Positions 1 to 7,870 of a DNA stretch of 64,000 nucleotides are shown here, piece after piece. A program made the position numbers and the translations under genes. Each line of letters begins with the position of its first letter. The stretch's first letter is position 1. The notes under the pieces are model-generated. The model was not told the DNA's origin and made no database searches. It saw only the letters and a list, made by a program, of their open reading frames with translations. The DNA is from JBBDYG01 sp040901765. Its GTDB lineage: Bacteria > Planctomycetota > Planctomycetia > Pirellulales > Lacipirellulaceae. The DNA lies in NCBI GenBank assembly GCA_040901765.1, contig JBBDYG010000099.1, positions 18,697-82,696 of the forward strand, given 5' to 3'.

Positions 1-1
1 T

Positions 2-244
2 TATGTCGTGCGAATGGAAGTCTACGCCGCACTGGAAGCCTCGGATTCCGATGGCGAGAGCGAACGCGACCATCTCGAAGAGATTGAAGACATCTTGGCG
101 CGGATGGCGGATGAAACCGATCCGCAAGTTGGCGAAGATGTTTATCAACACGCGCGCTACGATCTATGCGGCGAGTGCCGCCAGAGGTTCCTTCGCAATC
201 CACTCGGCCGCCGCTCTGCGGAATTTGACTTCAGCAATAATTAG
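2..244 (+). CDS. C-terminal part of a small Cys-containing hypothetical protein (5' end outside window)
   Basis: The reading frame is open from the left edge to a TAG at 242-244, so only the C-terminus (about 80 residues) is visible. It has an acidic middle (SERDHLEEIEDILARM) and a C-terminal DLCGECRQRFLRNPLGR stretch with a CxxC pair that could be half of a zinc knuckle. From memory, planctomycetes carry similar small proteins ending in LCxxCxxxFxxNPL next to secretion genes. Function is unknown. The next gene on the same strand is a type II secretion GspF, so the two may be co-transcribed. A methionine at base 14 would give a 76-residue product, but YVVR upstream looks like coding sequence. 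Confidence 0.6.
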   Translation, partial: YVVRMEVYAALEASDSDGESERDHLEEIEDILARMADETDPQVGEDVYQHARYDLCGECRQRFLRNPLGRRSAEFDFSNN

Positions 245-245
245 G

Positions 246-340
246 AATGTGAGATGTGAAATGTAGAAAGGCGGAAGTACGGAGGCTCGTTTTGTTCGTA
301 TTCCGAACTTCATCCTTCTGACATCACACATCGCACATCC
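246..340. repeat. Heptamer-type inverted-repeat element between the first gene and gspF
   Basis: The left arm (about 246-278) is a loose 7-bp array (GTGAGAT GTGAAAT and so on). The right arm (308-340) is its imperfect reverse complement and ends directly at the gspF ATG. The same array family recurs as a single arm at 41571-41606 before hisD. Confidence 0.6.
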
Positions 341-1375
341 ATGCAGCCACACCTCTCCGGAAAACGGCTCTCGGACCTGTGCCATCGGCTGGCGATTTCG
401 TCCGAATCGGGCATCGACATCCGCCGCATTTGGCAGCGCGAAGCCGATTCCGCACGAGGTAGCCTCAAATCGCGCTTCGCGCAAGTGCGCGACGACGTGG
501 GTCGAGGAGATTCGCTGACCTTGGCCCTCGCCCGCACCGGGAAACTCTTCCCGCGCTTGTTTCTGGAATTGGTCGATGTCGGAGAACAGACTGGCACCAC
601 GGCCGAAGTCTTTCACCGGCTGGCCAGCCACTACGAGCAGCGGCACCGCCTGGAGCGAAACTTTCTAAGTCAGATTGCGTGGCCGATGATCCAACTCGCC
701 GCGGCGGTCGGCGTGATTGGGTTGCTAATCCTCATCATGGGCATGTTGCCCAAAGCGGGCGGCAAGCAGACCGACATTTTGGGTTGGGGCTTGATCGGCA
801 TGCCCGGCTTCATCATTTATGCGAGCGCCCTCGCGGTGATCGGTGGAGTCGTTGCCGCAATCATATACGCCATTCGCCGCGGACGGGCGTGGACCCGGCC
901 CTTGCAGCACGCGATCATTCGCCTGCCCGGCGTGGGGCCGTGCATTGAAAAGCTTTGCCTCGCACGGTTGGCTTGGGCACTCCACCTCACGCTGAACGTG
1001 GAAATGGACCTGCGTCGACTCGTGCCCTTGGCCCTTCGTGCCACCGGCAACGACTATTACATCCGCCACACCGACCAGATCGTCGCCGACGTTGGGACCG
1101 GCCAGCCGCTCCACGACGCCTTCGCCCGCTCCGGAGCGTTCCCCGTGCAATTCCTCGACCCGCTAGCGGTCGCCGAAGAAAGCGGCCAAATCGTCGAATC
1201 GATGGCCCGGCTCTCGCGCCAATACGAGGAAGAAGCTGAAAGCGCCACGAAGACCCTGGCCGTGCTCGCCGGTTTCGCCGTGTGGGCGATCGTGGCCGCG
1301 ATCATCATCGCGATGATCTTTAAACTGTTTGGGTTTTATGTCGGGGCGATTAACGAGGCAGCGGCGCCGTTGTAA
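341..1375 (+). CDS. gspF: Type II secretion / type IV pilus inner-membrane protein, GspF/PilC family
   Basis: The 344-residue protein has the two-fold T2SSF layout. A soluble helical domain (about 15-110) is followed by membrane segments near 113-134 and 150-177, then a second helical domain and a last membrane segment near 305-335. GspF is the polytopic platform protein linking the assembly ATPase to the pseudopilus in the inner membrane. Length is a little short of the usual 400. The first repeat carries an LRRIW-type GIDI motif and the second the related NVEMDLRRLVPLA. The ATG directly follows the arm of an inverted repeat, so no Shine-Dalgarno sequence is visible. A pseudopilin-like gene lies at 19375. 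Confidence 0.85.
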   Translation: MQPHLSGKRLSDLCHRLAISSESGIDIRRIWQREADSARGSLKSRFAQVRDDVGRGDSLTLALARTGKLFPRLFLELVDVGEQTGTTAEVFHRLASHYEQRHRLERNFLSQIAWPMIQLAAAVGVIGLLILIMGMLPKAGGKQTDILGWGLIGMPGFIIYASALAVIGGVVAAIIYAIRRGRAWTRPLQHAIIRLPGVGPCIEKLCLARLAWALHLTLNVEMDLRRLVPLALRATGNDYYIRHTDQIVADVGTGQPLHDAFARSGAFPVQFLDPLAVAEESGQIVESMARLSRQYEEEAESATKTLAVLAGFAVWAIVAAIIIAMIFKLFGFYVGAINEAAAPL

Positions 1376-1457
1376 GCATCAAGTTGCGAGTCCAAGTCGC
1401 CGCAAAGAGGTTGCCGCCGGAAGATGAGAATAGCATAATTGTGACGGAGGGACTCGT

Positions 1458-1703
1458 ATGGCATTATCTACTACCGAATTGCCGGATTGGCGACAGTATA
1501 TCGCCAGCACCCCCGACATGCTGCGCGGCAAGCCTCGCATCGTCGACACTCGCATCCCCGTGGCGCTTATCTTGGGCTATCTTGCATCTGGCTCAGCCCC
1601 CAATGAGATCATCGCAGAATTCCCTGATCTCCGGCCCGAACACATTCGAGCTTCCTTGAGTTATGCGCGTGAATTGGCCGAGTTCGAGGTCGCCGCCACG
1701 TGA
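1458..1703 (+). CDS. DUF433 antitoxin-like protein
   Basis: 81 residues with the DUF433 core: GKPRIVDTRIPVALILGYLASG, then a helix-turn-helix-like SAPNEIIAEFPDLRPEHIRASLSYA. DUF433 proteins are usually antitoxins or regulators encoded just before a DUF5615 PIN-type toxin on the same strand. Here the downstream position is occupied by a convergent PIN gene of another pair 5 bp away, so this looks like an orphan antitoxin. The ATG at 1458 follows GAGGGACTCGT, giving a weak ribosome site. Confidence 0.8.
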   Translation: MALSTTELPDWRQYIASTPDMLRGKPRIVDTRIPVALILGYLASGSAPNEIIAEFPDLRPEHIRASLSYARELAEFEVAAT

Positions 1704-1708
1704 GACCG

Positions 1709-2110
1709 TTACACCGACCCCAACAAAGCGACGAAACCAGCTTGCTCAAAATGATGGTCGCCGGTCATCGCTTCCGTAATGCTGTAATCCTGCATTACGA
1801 GAAAGCTAATGCAATCAGTTAACGGCCAGGTCTGATCGAGGCGCTGACTGAAGAGCATCACGCCCCTATGAAAGAGGTCATCCGTGGTCGGAACCACGAT
1901 CGTGTCAGGGTCAGAATCAATTGCCTGCACGAGATTCACAAAACGTCGTCGATATTGTGGCGCTGCCATCGCATCGCCGACTTCGGTGAGAACCCACCGC
2001 GTCGTGACCAGCGCGCCCTTGCGTTCGGCGGTGATGGCCATCGCCCGCGCATGTGCCGCATCGTCCGGATTCAGCAGGGCCAGATAATAGAAAGTGTCGG
2101 CAAACGTCAT
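1709..2110 (-). CDS. PIN-domain toxin (VapC-like ribonuclease)
   Basis: From the ATG at 2110 the product is 133 residues. PIN domains are Mg-dependent ribonucleases with four acidic residues; candidates here are D5 (FADTF), E43 (LTEVGD), D99 (LTDC) and D118 (TGDHHF), in the expected order. The upstream partner's stop overlaps this start as ATGA, which indicates translational coupling and decides the start over the longer frame beginning at 2182. Together with the upstream gene it forms a type II toxin-antitoxin pair. Confidence 0.82.
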   Translation of the reverse strand: MTFADTFYYLALLNPDDAAHARAMAITAERKGALVTTRWVLTEVGDAMAAPQYRRRFVNLVQAIDSDPDTIVVPTTDDLFHRGVMLFSQRLDQTWPLTDCISFLVMQDYSITEAMTGDHHFEQAGFVALLGSV

Positions 2111-2364
2111 GATCCCTGTCGCTTTGGCAAGCCGTGCAAATAGTAGTCGTGATTGGCGGCCAGATCGGACGGCAGGTCGCACGGCTCCGATTCCACTTGA
2201 CGACCGAGGTCCGCGAGCTTCTGCCAGATCGTGCGCGCATCGTCAGCGGCTGGTTCCGGTACCGCAGGTATAACTGGCACTACACTAACAAGCGTTCCGT
2301 CGGGCAAAGTGGAACTGTCCTCAAGCACTACCAAACCATTTTGTACTGTGCCGTGGTAGGTCAT
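2107..2364 (-). CDS. Small antitoxin of the PIN-toxin pair (DUF104/AF2212-like)
   Basis: 85 residues from the ATG at 2364, preceded on the minus strand by an AAAGGG ribosome site. The N-terminus MTYHGTVQNGLVVLEDSSTL resembles the beta-strand domain of AF2212/DUF104 antitoxins (VxENGVxxPLExxxLPEGT). The remainder is an acidic, probably disordered toxin-binding tail. It overlaps the PIN gene by 4 bp. The family call is by eye only; the role as cognate antitoxin is inferred from the coupling. Confidence 0.65.
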   Translation of the reverse strand: MTYHGTVQNGLVVLEDSSTLPDGTLVSVVPVIPAVPEPAADDARTIWQKLADLGRQVESEPCDLPSDLAANHDYYLHGLPKRQGS

Positions 2365-2414
2365 TTGTAATGCCCTTTCGCAACCATCAAGTCCGGCAGA
2401 ACCGAAAGCACCGT

Positions 2415-2969
2415 TCAATCAAAGAATCGCTGCACCTTGACTCGGAAGTCGCCGAGGATTTCCGGCAGCGTGAAATCGTGGTCGGCATCAAGTACCTGCG
2501 GCTCTCGGTCCGCGTGGAATGCGTGAACGCTTTTTGTTTCATCGTCCAGCACGCAGACACTCCGTACGCCGGCACCCAGGTACTCGGCAATTTTTATGTG
2601 CAACTTCCGCCAACGATCACTTGACGAACGCACCTCGAATACCAGTTCTGGAGCTTCTGGAAGCAGATCGGACGGTAAGGGGCCTTTAGGCGCGCGCTCG
2701 TAACTGTAATACGCAATGTCTGGCCCGCGAACAGAATCTGGATCACGTTCGGTGACCATGCTCGAATCGTTAGTGATCACCCGACCAATCGGATGGTCAT
2801 CCAAGTATCTCCTTATAAGATAGGCCACCTGGCAGCAGATTTCGCCGTGCCGTGGCCAGGGAGGGGGCATCGTGACCAATACTCCTTTCACGAGTTCGGT
2901 GGGACCGTCAAACGAATCGGGCAGGGCCATGTACTCTTCGGCCGTTAGAAGTGCAGTTGCAGTCGACAT
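2415..2969 (-). CDS. Uma2 family (DUF820) putative restriction-endonuclease-like protein
   Basis: 184 residues with the Uma2 pattern: an N-terminal LTAEEYMALPDS and ELVKGVLVTMPPP, a middle VRGPDIAYYS, and the PD-(D/E)xK-like core PELVFEVRSSSDRW followed by KIAEYLGAGVRSVCVLD. Uma2 proteins are very abundant in cyanobacteria and planctomycetes. They have a nuclease fold, but their biological role is unclear. The gene is near the toxin-antitoxin pair on the same strand, though not overlapping it. A second Uma2 gene lies at 34031. Confidence 0.85.
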   Translation of the reverse strand: MSTATALLTAEEYMALPDSFDGPTELVKGVLVTMPPPWPRHGEICCQVAYLIRRYLDDHPIGRVITNDSSMVTERDPDSVRGPDIAYYSYERAPKGPLPSDLLPEAPELVFEVRSSSDRWRKLHIKIAEYLGAGVRSVCVLDDETKSVHAFHADREPQVLDADHDFTLPEILGDFRVKVQRFFD

Positions 2970-3043
2970 GATACGCTCCGGTCAAATCGGTCGTGAACTC
3001 CCCTTGTGAATTAATTATAGCTCAGTTGTGTGTTCGACTACAA

Positions 3044-4516
3044 TCACGTCTCATACACAATCCGCCCGCGCTGCTGACTCCGGCTAATGCGGTCCGTCGC
3101 GTAGAGTCCCGCCAGTACAAACTCCACGCACGAAGCGCGCACCGCTTCGTTGTCACTGGCGTTCACCTCAAAGGCCTTATCCCAAATCGGCGGCACGCGC
3201 TTAATGAGCTGCGCGTAGTGGGACGACGGCAACATGTCGCCGACTTCGATCTTTACTCCGCGCGAGAAGATCTCGGCGATCTCCGCTAAACCGTGCTTGT
3301 CGACGTACTCGCTGAACACCGTGGCAATGGCCTCGGCGAGCACGGCGTCGAGCACTTGCCGCTCGCCCATTTGGTGCGACCCCATCATGTCGAGTTCCAA
3401 CTTGCCGAGCGAGCTGGCATAAAGATGCCCCAGATCGCTGATCCGCGGCACGGCGGGACGTTCGCCAAGCACCGCCGCCCGCTGACGCGCCGAGGCGATC
3501 ATCGTGCGGTAATTGGCGATCGACAGCCGCGCGCTAACGCCCGATTCGTGATCGACGTATTTCGATTTCCGCGCTGCACGGCTAATCTCTTCGATCAACT
3601 CCTTCATAAAGTAAGGCACGATAACGGGGAGGTCAGAGGTCGGAGGCCGGAGGTCAGAAGCAGAGTTCGTAGATTCATCTCTGACCTCCGGCCTCTGACC
3701 TCCGACCTCTTGGTCCAGAATCTGAATCCCCAGAGCGCGTTCCAGCGGATAGTGGGTATGAATCACCGAGCCGATGCGGTCTTTGAGCTGCGGAATGACC
3801 TTGCCCGAGCGGTTGTAGGTAGCTGGGTTGGCCGAAAATAGAATCATCACGTCGATGTCGAACTTGATGGGATAACCGCGGATTTGTACGTCGCGCTCTT
3901 CCAGGATGTTGAACAGGCCAACCTGCACCAGTTCATCCAGCTCGGGCAGTTCGTTCATCGCGAAGATGCCGCGGTGCATGCGCGGGATGAGGCCGAAGTG
4001 GAGCGCATCTTCGGCTCCCATGCTGACGCCGCCGGCGAGCTTGGCGGGATCGATCTCGCCGATGATGTCGGCGAACTTCGTGCCGGGGGCCAGCCGCTCC
4101 GCGTACCGCTCGTCTCGAGGCCACCAGTTGATCGGCACCTCATCGGCGGGCACGCTGCTGACGAGTTGCCGGCCGCGCTTGGTGATTGGACGATAAGGAT
4201 CGTCGTGAACCGGTATGCGGGCGTCGTCGATATACGGAATCTCGGCGTCCAGAAACGAAACGAGCAACCGCATGAGTCGACTTTTGGCTTGTCCTTTTTC
4301 GCCGAGAAACAGCATGTCGTGCTGCGCGAGAATGGCGATGTTGATCTCGGGAATCACCGTCTCGTCGTAGCCGACGATGCCTGGGTACAACTCCGCACCG
4401 GATTGCAGTTTGGCGAGGAAATTATCGTGAATCTCCTGCTTCACGCTCTTGCTGAGCCAGCCGCTGGCGCGAAGTTCGGCCAGCGTGCAGGGTTTGGTCG
4501 AAGTGCCCGTTGCCAT
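3044..4516 (-). CDS. AAA+ ATPase related to magnesium-chelatase ChlI / MoxR
   Basis: 490 residues. The Walker A region is LFLGEKGQAKS (about 70-79). The ChlI-like signature HRGIFAMNELPELDELVQVGL and LFNILEERDVQIRGY (about 181-215) is followed by the sensor-1-like ILFSANP. These ATPases are chaperone-like remodelers that usually work with a von Willebrand A partner; none is adjacent here. Residues about 270-297 are encoded by an inverted-repeat element inserted in frame between the AAA core and the helical lid (IVPYFMKELIEEI resumes after it). The first ATG fits the family. Downstream on the same strand is a Uma2 gene. Confidence 0.82.
   Translation of the reverse strand: MATGTSTKPCTLAELRASGWLSKSVKQEIHDNFLAKLQSGAELYPGIVGYDETVIPEINIAILAQHDMLFLGEKGQAKSRLMRLLVSFLDAEIPYIDDARIPVHDDPYRPITKRGRQLVSSVPADEVPINWWPRDERYAERLAPGTKFADIIGEIDPAKLAGGVSMGAEDALHFGLIPRMHRGIFAMNELPELDELVQVGLFNILEERDVQIRGYPIKFDIDVMILFSANPATYNRSGKVIPQLKDRIGSVIHTHYPLERALGIQILDQEVGGQRPEVRDESTNSASDLRPPTSDLPVIVPYFMKELIEEISRAARKSKYVDHESGVSARLSIANYRTMIASARQRAAVLGERPAVPRISDLGHLYASSLGKLELDMMGSHQMGERQVLDAVLAEAIATVFSEYVDKHGLAEIAEIFSRGVKIEVGDMLPSSHYAQLIKRVPPIWDKAFEVNASDNEAVRASCVEFVLAGLYATDRISRSQQRGRIVYET
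3630..3709. repeat. Heptamer hairpin inserted in frame inside the AAA+ ATPase gene
   Basis: The left arm (3631-3658) is four 7-bp units of the type GGTCAGA/GGTCGGA. The right arm (3681-3709) is their reverse complement, with two units swapped by A/G variants. The loop is about 22 nt. The same family appears as a single arm at 21491-21522. It adds about 27 codons without a stop or frameshift. Confidence 0.85.
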
Positions 4517-4601
4517 GAAGTTGCCCGTTCCCTTGCAGCAAATGAATCGAGTGGAAAAGTCACCCGATTATAGCGCAAGCTCCAATGAGGGCAAACGAAC
4601 C

Positions 4602-4686
4602 GTAGGTCGGGCTTTCCAGCCTGACAAGCGGCGGTGCCGTCTGTGGCGCGCTCGTGGTGCGGTTCAGGCAAGAAAGCCTGACCTAC
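4602..4686. repeat. TAGGTCAGGC-type inverted repeat overlapping the end of the glycosyltransferase gene
   Basis: The left arm (4602-4631) and right arm (4661-4686) both read GTAGGTCrGGCTTTC when oriented outward, and each arm can also fold on itself. The stop codon of the minus-strand glycosyltransferase (TAG) is the first three bases of the right arm. Further copies are at 18961, 19400 and 61591. Confidence 0.8.
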
Positions 4687-5795
4687 GCGGCGGCGGCTAA
4701 GGCGCGGCGCAGCTCGGTTACCGCCTCGCCGCGCAACGATAGATTGTTCGGCATGCGAAACACCAGATCGGCGCGGCGGAGAATCTGCGCCGGTGCCGCC
4801 GCATTGTCGGTAAGCAACAACACTCGGCAATCGGCGGTGCGCGTGAATTGGCCGCGGCCGGGAAAGACAAGCACTTCCACTTCGGGCGCATCGCATAGCT
4901 CATCGACGCCGCAAACTTGAATGCCATGCGTCGATTCGATCGCGCGGTCCTCGTTGACAAACCGCACGGCCACCTCGTCGAGGCGGCGCTGAACCAGTCC
5001 CGATAAACATCGCGTCAGCCGCGTATGCCGTACCAGCCGGCCCACATTCGGCCCCGACTTCCAATCGTTGCCCGCAGTAGGATCAGACGGGTGCCACAGG
5101 TGAAAGACCGTCGCACCCAATGGCGCCGATCGAATGCGGACGCCGGCGTTGCGAAGCCGAACACGAAAATCGTCGTCTTCGCACCCCCATCCAATGAACG
5201 TCTCATCAAAGCCGTTGACGCGTTCATAGTCGCTACGCCAAACAGCAAAGTTATTTCCGCGGAGCTTGGGACGATACGCGTGGTGAACCGCTTCGTATAG
5301 CTTGGCCTTGGCGGCACAGGTCAAGAGCCGCAGCCGTTCCGAAACGGACACCCACTTCAAATAAACCGCCGTGCGAATCGCGGCGGCATCCAGTCGGCTC
5401 GACGTCGGTCCATCCAACCAATGGCACTGCCCAGCGCGCGCTATCCCCGACCGCCGAGCGGCCAGGTGGACCGCCACGAAATGGGGAGGCAGTACGCAGT
5501 CGCCATCCGTGAATAAGAGGTACGGCGCCGTGGCGCTACGGGCTCCCGAGTTGCGAACTCGCGAAGCTTGGAAGCCATCATGCTGATGCGTGATGAACCG
5601 AAGAGGGAAAGGCGCGACCCGCGCGAAGCGCTCGACCACCTCGGGCGTGTCGTCGGTCGAGCCGTCGTCGCTGACGATTACTTCCATAGTTCCCGCGAAG
5701 CCGGTTTGGCTCGCCAGCGATAGCAAGCAACGCTCCAGATTCCGCGGGCGCTGGTAAGAAGTGACAACCACCGAGATTTCGGGTGCCGATGCCAT
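4683..5795 (-). CDS. Family 2 glycosyltransferase with a galactosyltransferase-type C-terminal motif
   Basis: 370 residues. The GT-A fold starts at once (EISVVVTSYQRPRNLERCL), with the nucleotide-binding VSDDGSTDDT and the metal-binding DxD region LLFTDGDCVLP. The acceptor-side motif NGFDETFIGWGCEDDDF is the GT2/GT7 WGxEDxD signature that carries the catalytic acid. It probably transfers a sugar onto an envelope polysaccharide or glycolipid from the cytoplasmic side. The last ~110 residues form an extra domain that I do not recognise. The C-terminal AAAA and stop codon lie in a repeat arm. Neighbours give no pathway. Confidence 0.82.
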   Translation of the reverse strand: MASAPEISVVVTSYQRPRNLERCLLSLASQTGFAGTMEVIVSDDGSTDDTPEVVERFARVAPFPLRFITHQHDGFQASRVRNSGARSATAPYLLFTDGDCVLPPHFVAVHLAARRSGIARAGQCHWLDGPTSSRLDAAAIRTAVYLKWVSVSERLRLLTCAAKAKLYEAVHHAYRPKLRGNNFAVWRSDYERVNGFDETFIGWGCEDDDFRVRLRNAGVRIRSAPLGATVFHLWHPSDPTAGNDWKSGPNVGRLVRHTRLTRCLSGLVQRRLDEVAVRFVNEDRAIESTHGIQVCGVDELCDAPEVEVLVFPGRGQFTRTADCRVLLLTDNAAAPAQILRRADLVFRMPNNLSLRGEAVTELRRALAAAA

Positions 5796-5907
5796 AGCGC
5801 AGCAGAGCTAGCTTGCTACCGTTCAGTAACGGCAAAAGTTACCGGACCGCTACTCTTTATCGGCATGCGCGAGCAACGACGGTAAGAAGTTTCTAGCAAC
5901 TACTGGG

Positions 5908-7599
5908 CTATTCGTCGGTCACACAGCCTTCGCTGGCGCTCTTCACGCTCTTGATGTACTTGTAGAGCGTTCCGCGAGTCGACTTATAGGCCGGTGCCTT
6001 CCAGGCAGCGCGCCGGCGATTCCATTCCACATCGGGAATGTCGACGTCGATCGTGTTCTTCAGCGCGTCGAGGGTTACTCGGTCGCCGTTCTGCACGAGA
6101 GCAATTGGGCCGCCGACTTGGGCCTCGGGAGTGACGTGCCCCACGATGAAGCCGTGCGAGCCGCCGCTGAACCGGCCATCGGTAATGAGCGCCACGTCGG
6201 CACCCAGCCCGGCACCCATGATTACGCTCGTTGGAGTCAGCATCTCGGGCATCCCCGGTCCACCCTGCGGTCCTTCAAAACGAATTATGACCACGTCCCC
6301 CTTCTTAATCTTCTTTTGCTCCATCGCCACGAGCATGTCCTCTTCGCTGTCAAAACATTTGGCCGTGCCAGAGAACGTGTAGCCTTCCTTGCCGGTGATC
6401 TTCGCGACAGCGCCATCGGGGCAGAGATTGCCTCGCATGATGCGGATATGACCCGTGGCTTTCAGTGGCTTGTCGATGGGCATCACCACTTCTTGGCCCT
6501 TCGACAGCCCCGGCAAGTCGGCGAGATTCTCGGCAATCGTCTTGCCGGTCACGGTCTGGCAGTTGCCATCAAGCAAGCCCGCCTCCAGCAGCAGCTTCAT
6601 TACCGCGGGGGTGCCGCCGACGGCGTGCAAATCCTGCTGAACGTATTGCCCACTCGGCTTAAGGTCCGCCAGATACGGCACCCGCTCGCTCACGAGTTGG
6701 AAATCATCGATGGTAAGTGGCACTTCCACCGACCGCGCCATCGCAATCAGATGCAATACCGCGTTGGTCGAGCCGCCGACCGCCATGATGACAGCCATCG
6801 CGTTCTCGAATGCAGCCCGCGTCATGATGTCGCGGGGCTTGAGGTCGCGTTCCAGGCACAGCCGAATCACTTCGCCGGCCCTTAAGCACTCGTCGAGCTT
6901 CGCGGGATCTTCGGCCGGGATCGACGAGCTGTACGGCAGCGTCATGCCCATCGCTTCGATCGCGCTGGCCATCGTGTTGGCCGTATACATCCCCCCGCAG
7001 GCCCCCGCGCCGGGACAACTGTGACGCACAATTTCGCAGCGTTCCTCTTCGGTAATTCGACCGGCAAGAAACTCGCCGTAGCATTGAAATGCACTCACAA
7101 TGTCGCGCTTTTGTTCCGCGCCGCCGAACCGCGTCGAGCCAGGTTTAATCGTACCGCCATAGATCATTAGACTCGGCCGATTCAGCCGGCCCATCGCAAT
7201 CAATGCGCCTGGCATGTTCTTATCACAACCCGGCAGAGCGATTAGCGCGTCGTACCATTGGGCTTCCATGACGGTCTCGATCGAATCGGCGATGAGATCG
7301 CGCGACTGGAGCGAGTAGCTCATGCCGCTGGTGCCCATCGAAATACCATCGGATACGCCGATCGTGTTAAACCGCAACCCCACCAAGCCCGCGGCTCGCA
7401 CGCCTTCTTTCACCTTGGCCGCCAAGTCCATGAGATGCATGTTGCAGGGGTTTCCCTCGTACCACATGCTGGCGATGCCGACCTGCGGTTGGTGCAAGTC
7501 CTGCTCTGTGAGGCCGGTCGCCAACAGCATGGCCTGGGAGCCGCCGTGGGCGATGGATTCGGTGATTTGACGGCTGTATTTGTTGAGCATGGGCCTCAC
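5908..7599 (-). CDS. ilvD: Dihydroxy-acid dehydratase
   Basis: 563 residues, the normal length. It converts dihydroxy-isovalerate and dihydroxy-methylvalerate to the 2-oxo acids in valine, leucine and isoleucine synthesis. Iron-sulfur cysteines are visible in GNPCNMH (C52), LPGCDKNMPG (C125) and PGAGACGGMYTANTM (about C201). The C-terminal GRFSGGSHGF motif binds substrate and Mg. The start may be the first ATG or the one three codons later (MLNKYSR). No other ilv gene is nearby, and I found no branched-chain-rich leader peptide upstream. Confidence 0.96.
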   Translation of the reverse strand: MRPMLNKYSRQITESIAHGGSQAMLLATGLTEQDLHQPQVGIASMWYEGNPCNMHLMDLAAKVKEGVRAAGLVGLRFNTIGVSDGISMGTSGMSYSLQSRDLIADSIETVMEAQWYDALIALPGCDKNMPGALIAMGRLNRPSLMIYGGTIKPGSTRFGGAEQKRDIVSAFQCYGEFLAGRITEEERCEIVRHSCPGAGACGGMYTANTMASAIEAMGMTLPYSSSIPAEDPAKLDECLRAGEVIRLCLERDLKPRDIMTRAAFENAMAVIMAVGGSTNAVLHLIAMARSVEVPLTIDDFQLVSERVPYLADLKPSGQYVQQDLHAVGGTPAVMKLLLEAGLLDGNCQTVTGKTIAENLADLPGLSKGQEVVMPIDKPLKATGHIRIMRGNLCPDGAVAKITGKEGYTFSGTAKCFDSEEDMLVAMEQKKIKKGDVVIIRFEGPQGGPGMPEMLTPTSVIMGAGLGADVALITDGRFSGGSHGFIVGHVTPEAQVGGPIALVQNGDRVTLDALKNTIDVDIPDVEWNRRRAAWKAPAYKSTRGTLYKYIKSVKSASEGCVTDE

Positions 7600-7697
7600 G
7601 GGGGCTAAGGAGAGGGAATACGCACCAGACCGTGAATGATGGAAAAAGTTCGCTTAGGGCGAAAGGGGGGCGATCCGGCGGCATTAGCGCAGACTTG

Positions 7698-7760
7698 TAG
7701 CTGAAGTCGCAAGAATTCAATTGGACGGCGGAAGAATTCTGACTCTTGCGAGTTCAGCTA
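7698..7760. repeat. Inverted repeat TAGCTGAACTCGCAAGA between ilvD and the next gene
   Basis: Arms at 7698-7714 and 7744-7760 are 17 bp with one mismatch; a nested GAATTC pair lies between them. It is the only long structure in the 270-bp divergent gap, and the rest shows no gene. It is not a heptamer array, so it is a different repeat family. Confidence 0.75.
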
Positions 7761-7870
7761 CTCGGCTCGCAGGTAGCACTCCGCAGCCATTTCGGCCATA
7801 ATCTTTAGTAAGCCTACCTAGCCGAACCCCGCCAGGCACTACTTGATTTTCACCTTGAGGACTCTCCGTA

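Noticed and set aside
7600..7697. Branched-chain leader peptide before ilvD
   Set aside because: No short ORF rich in Ile, Leu or Val with a following terminator was found.
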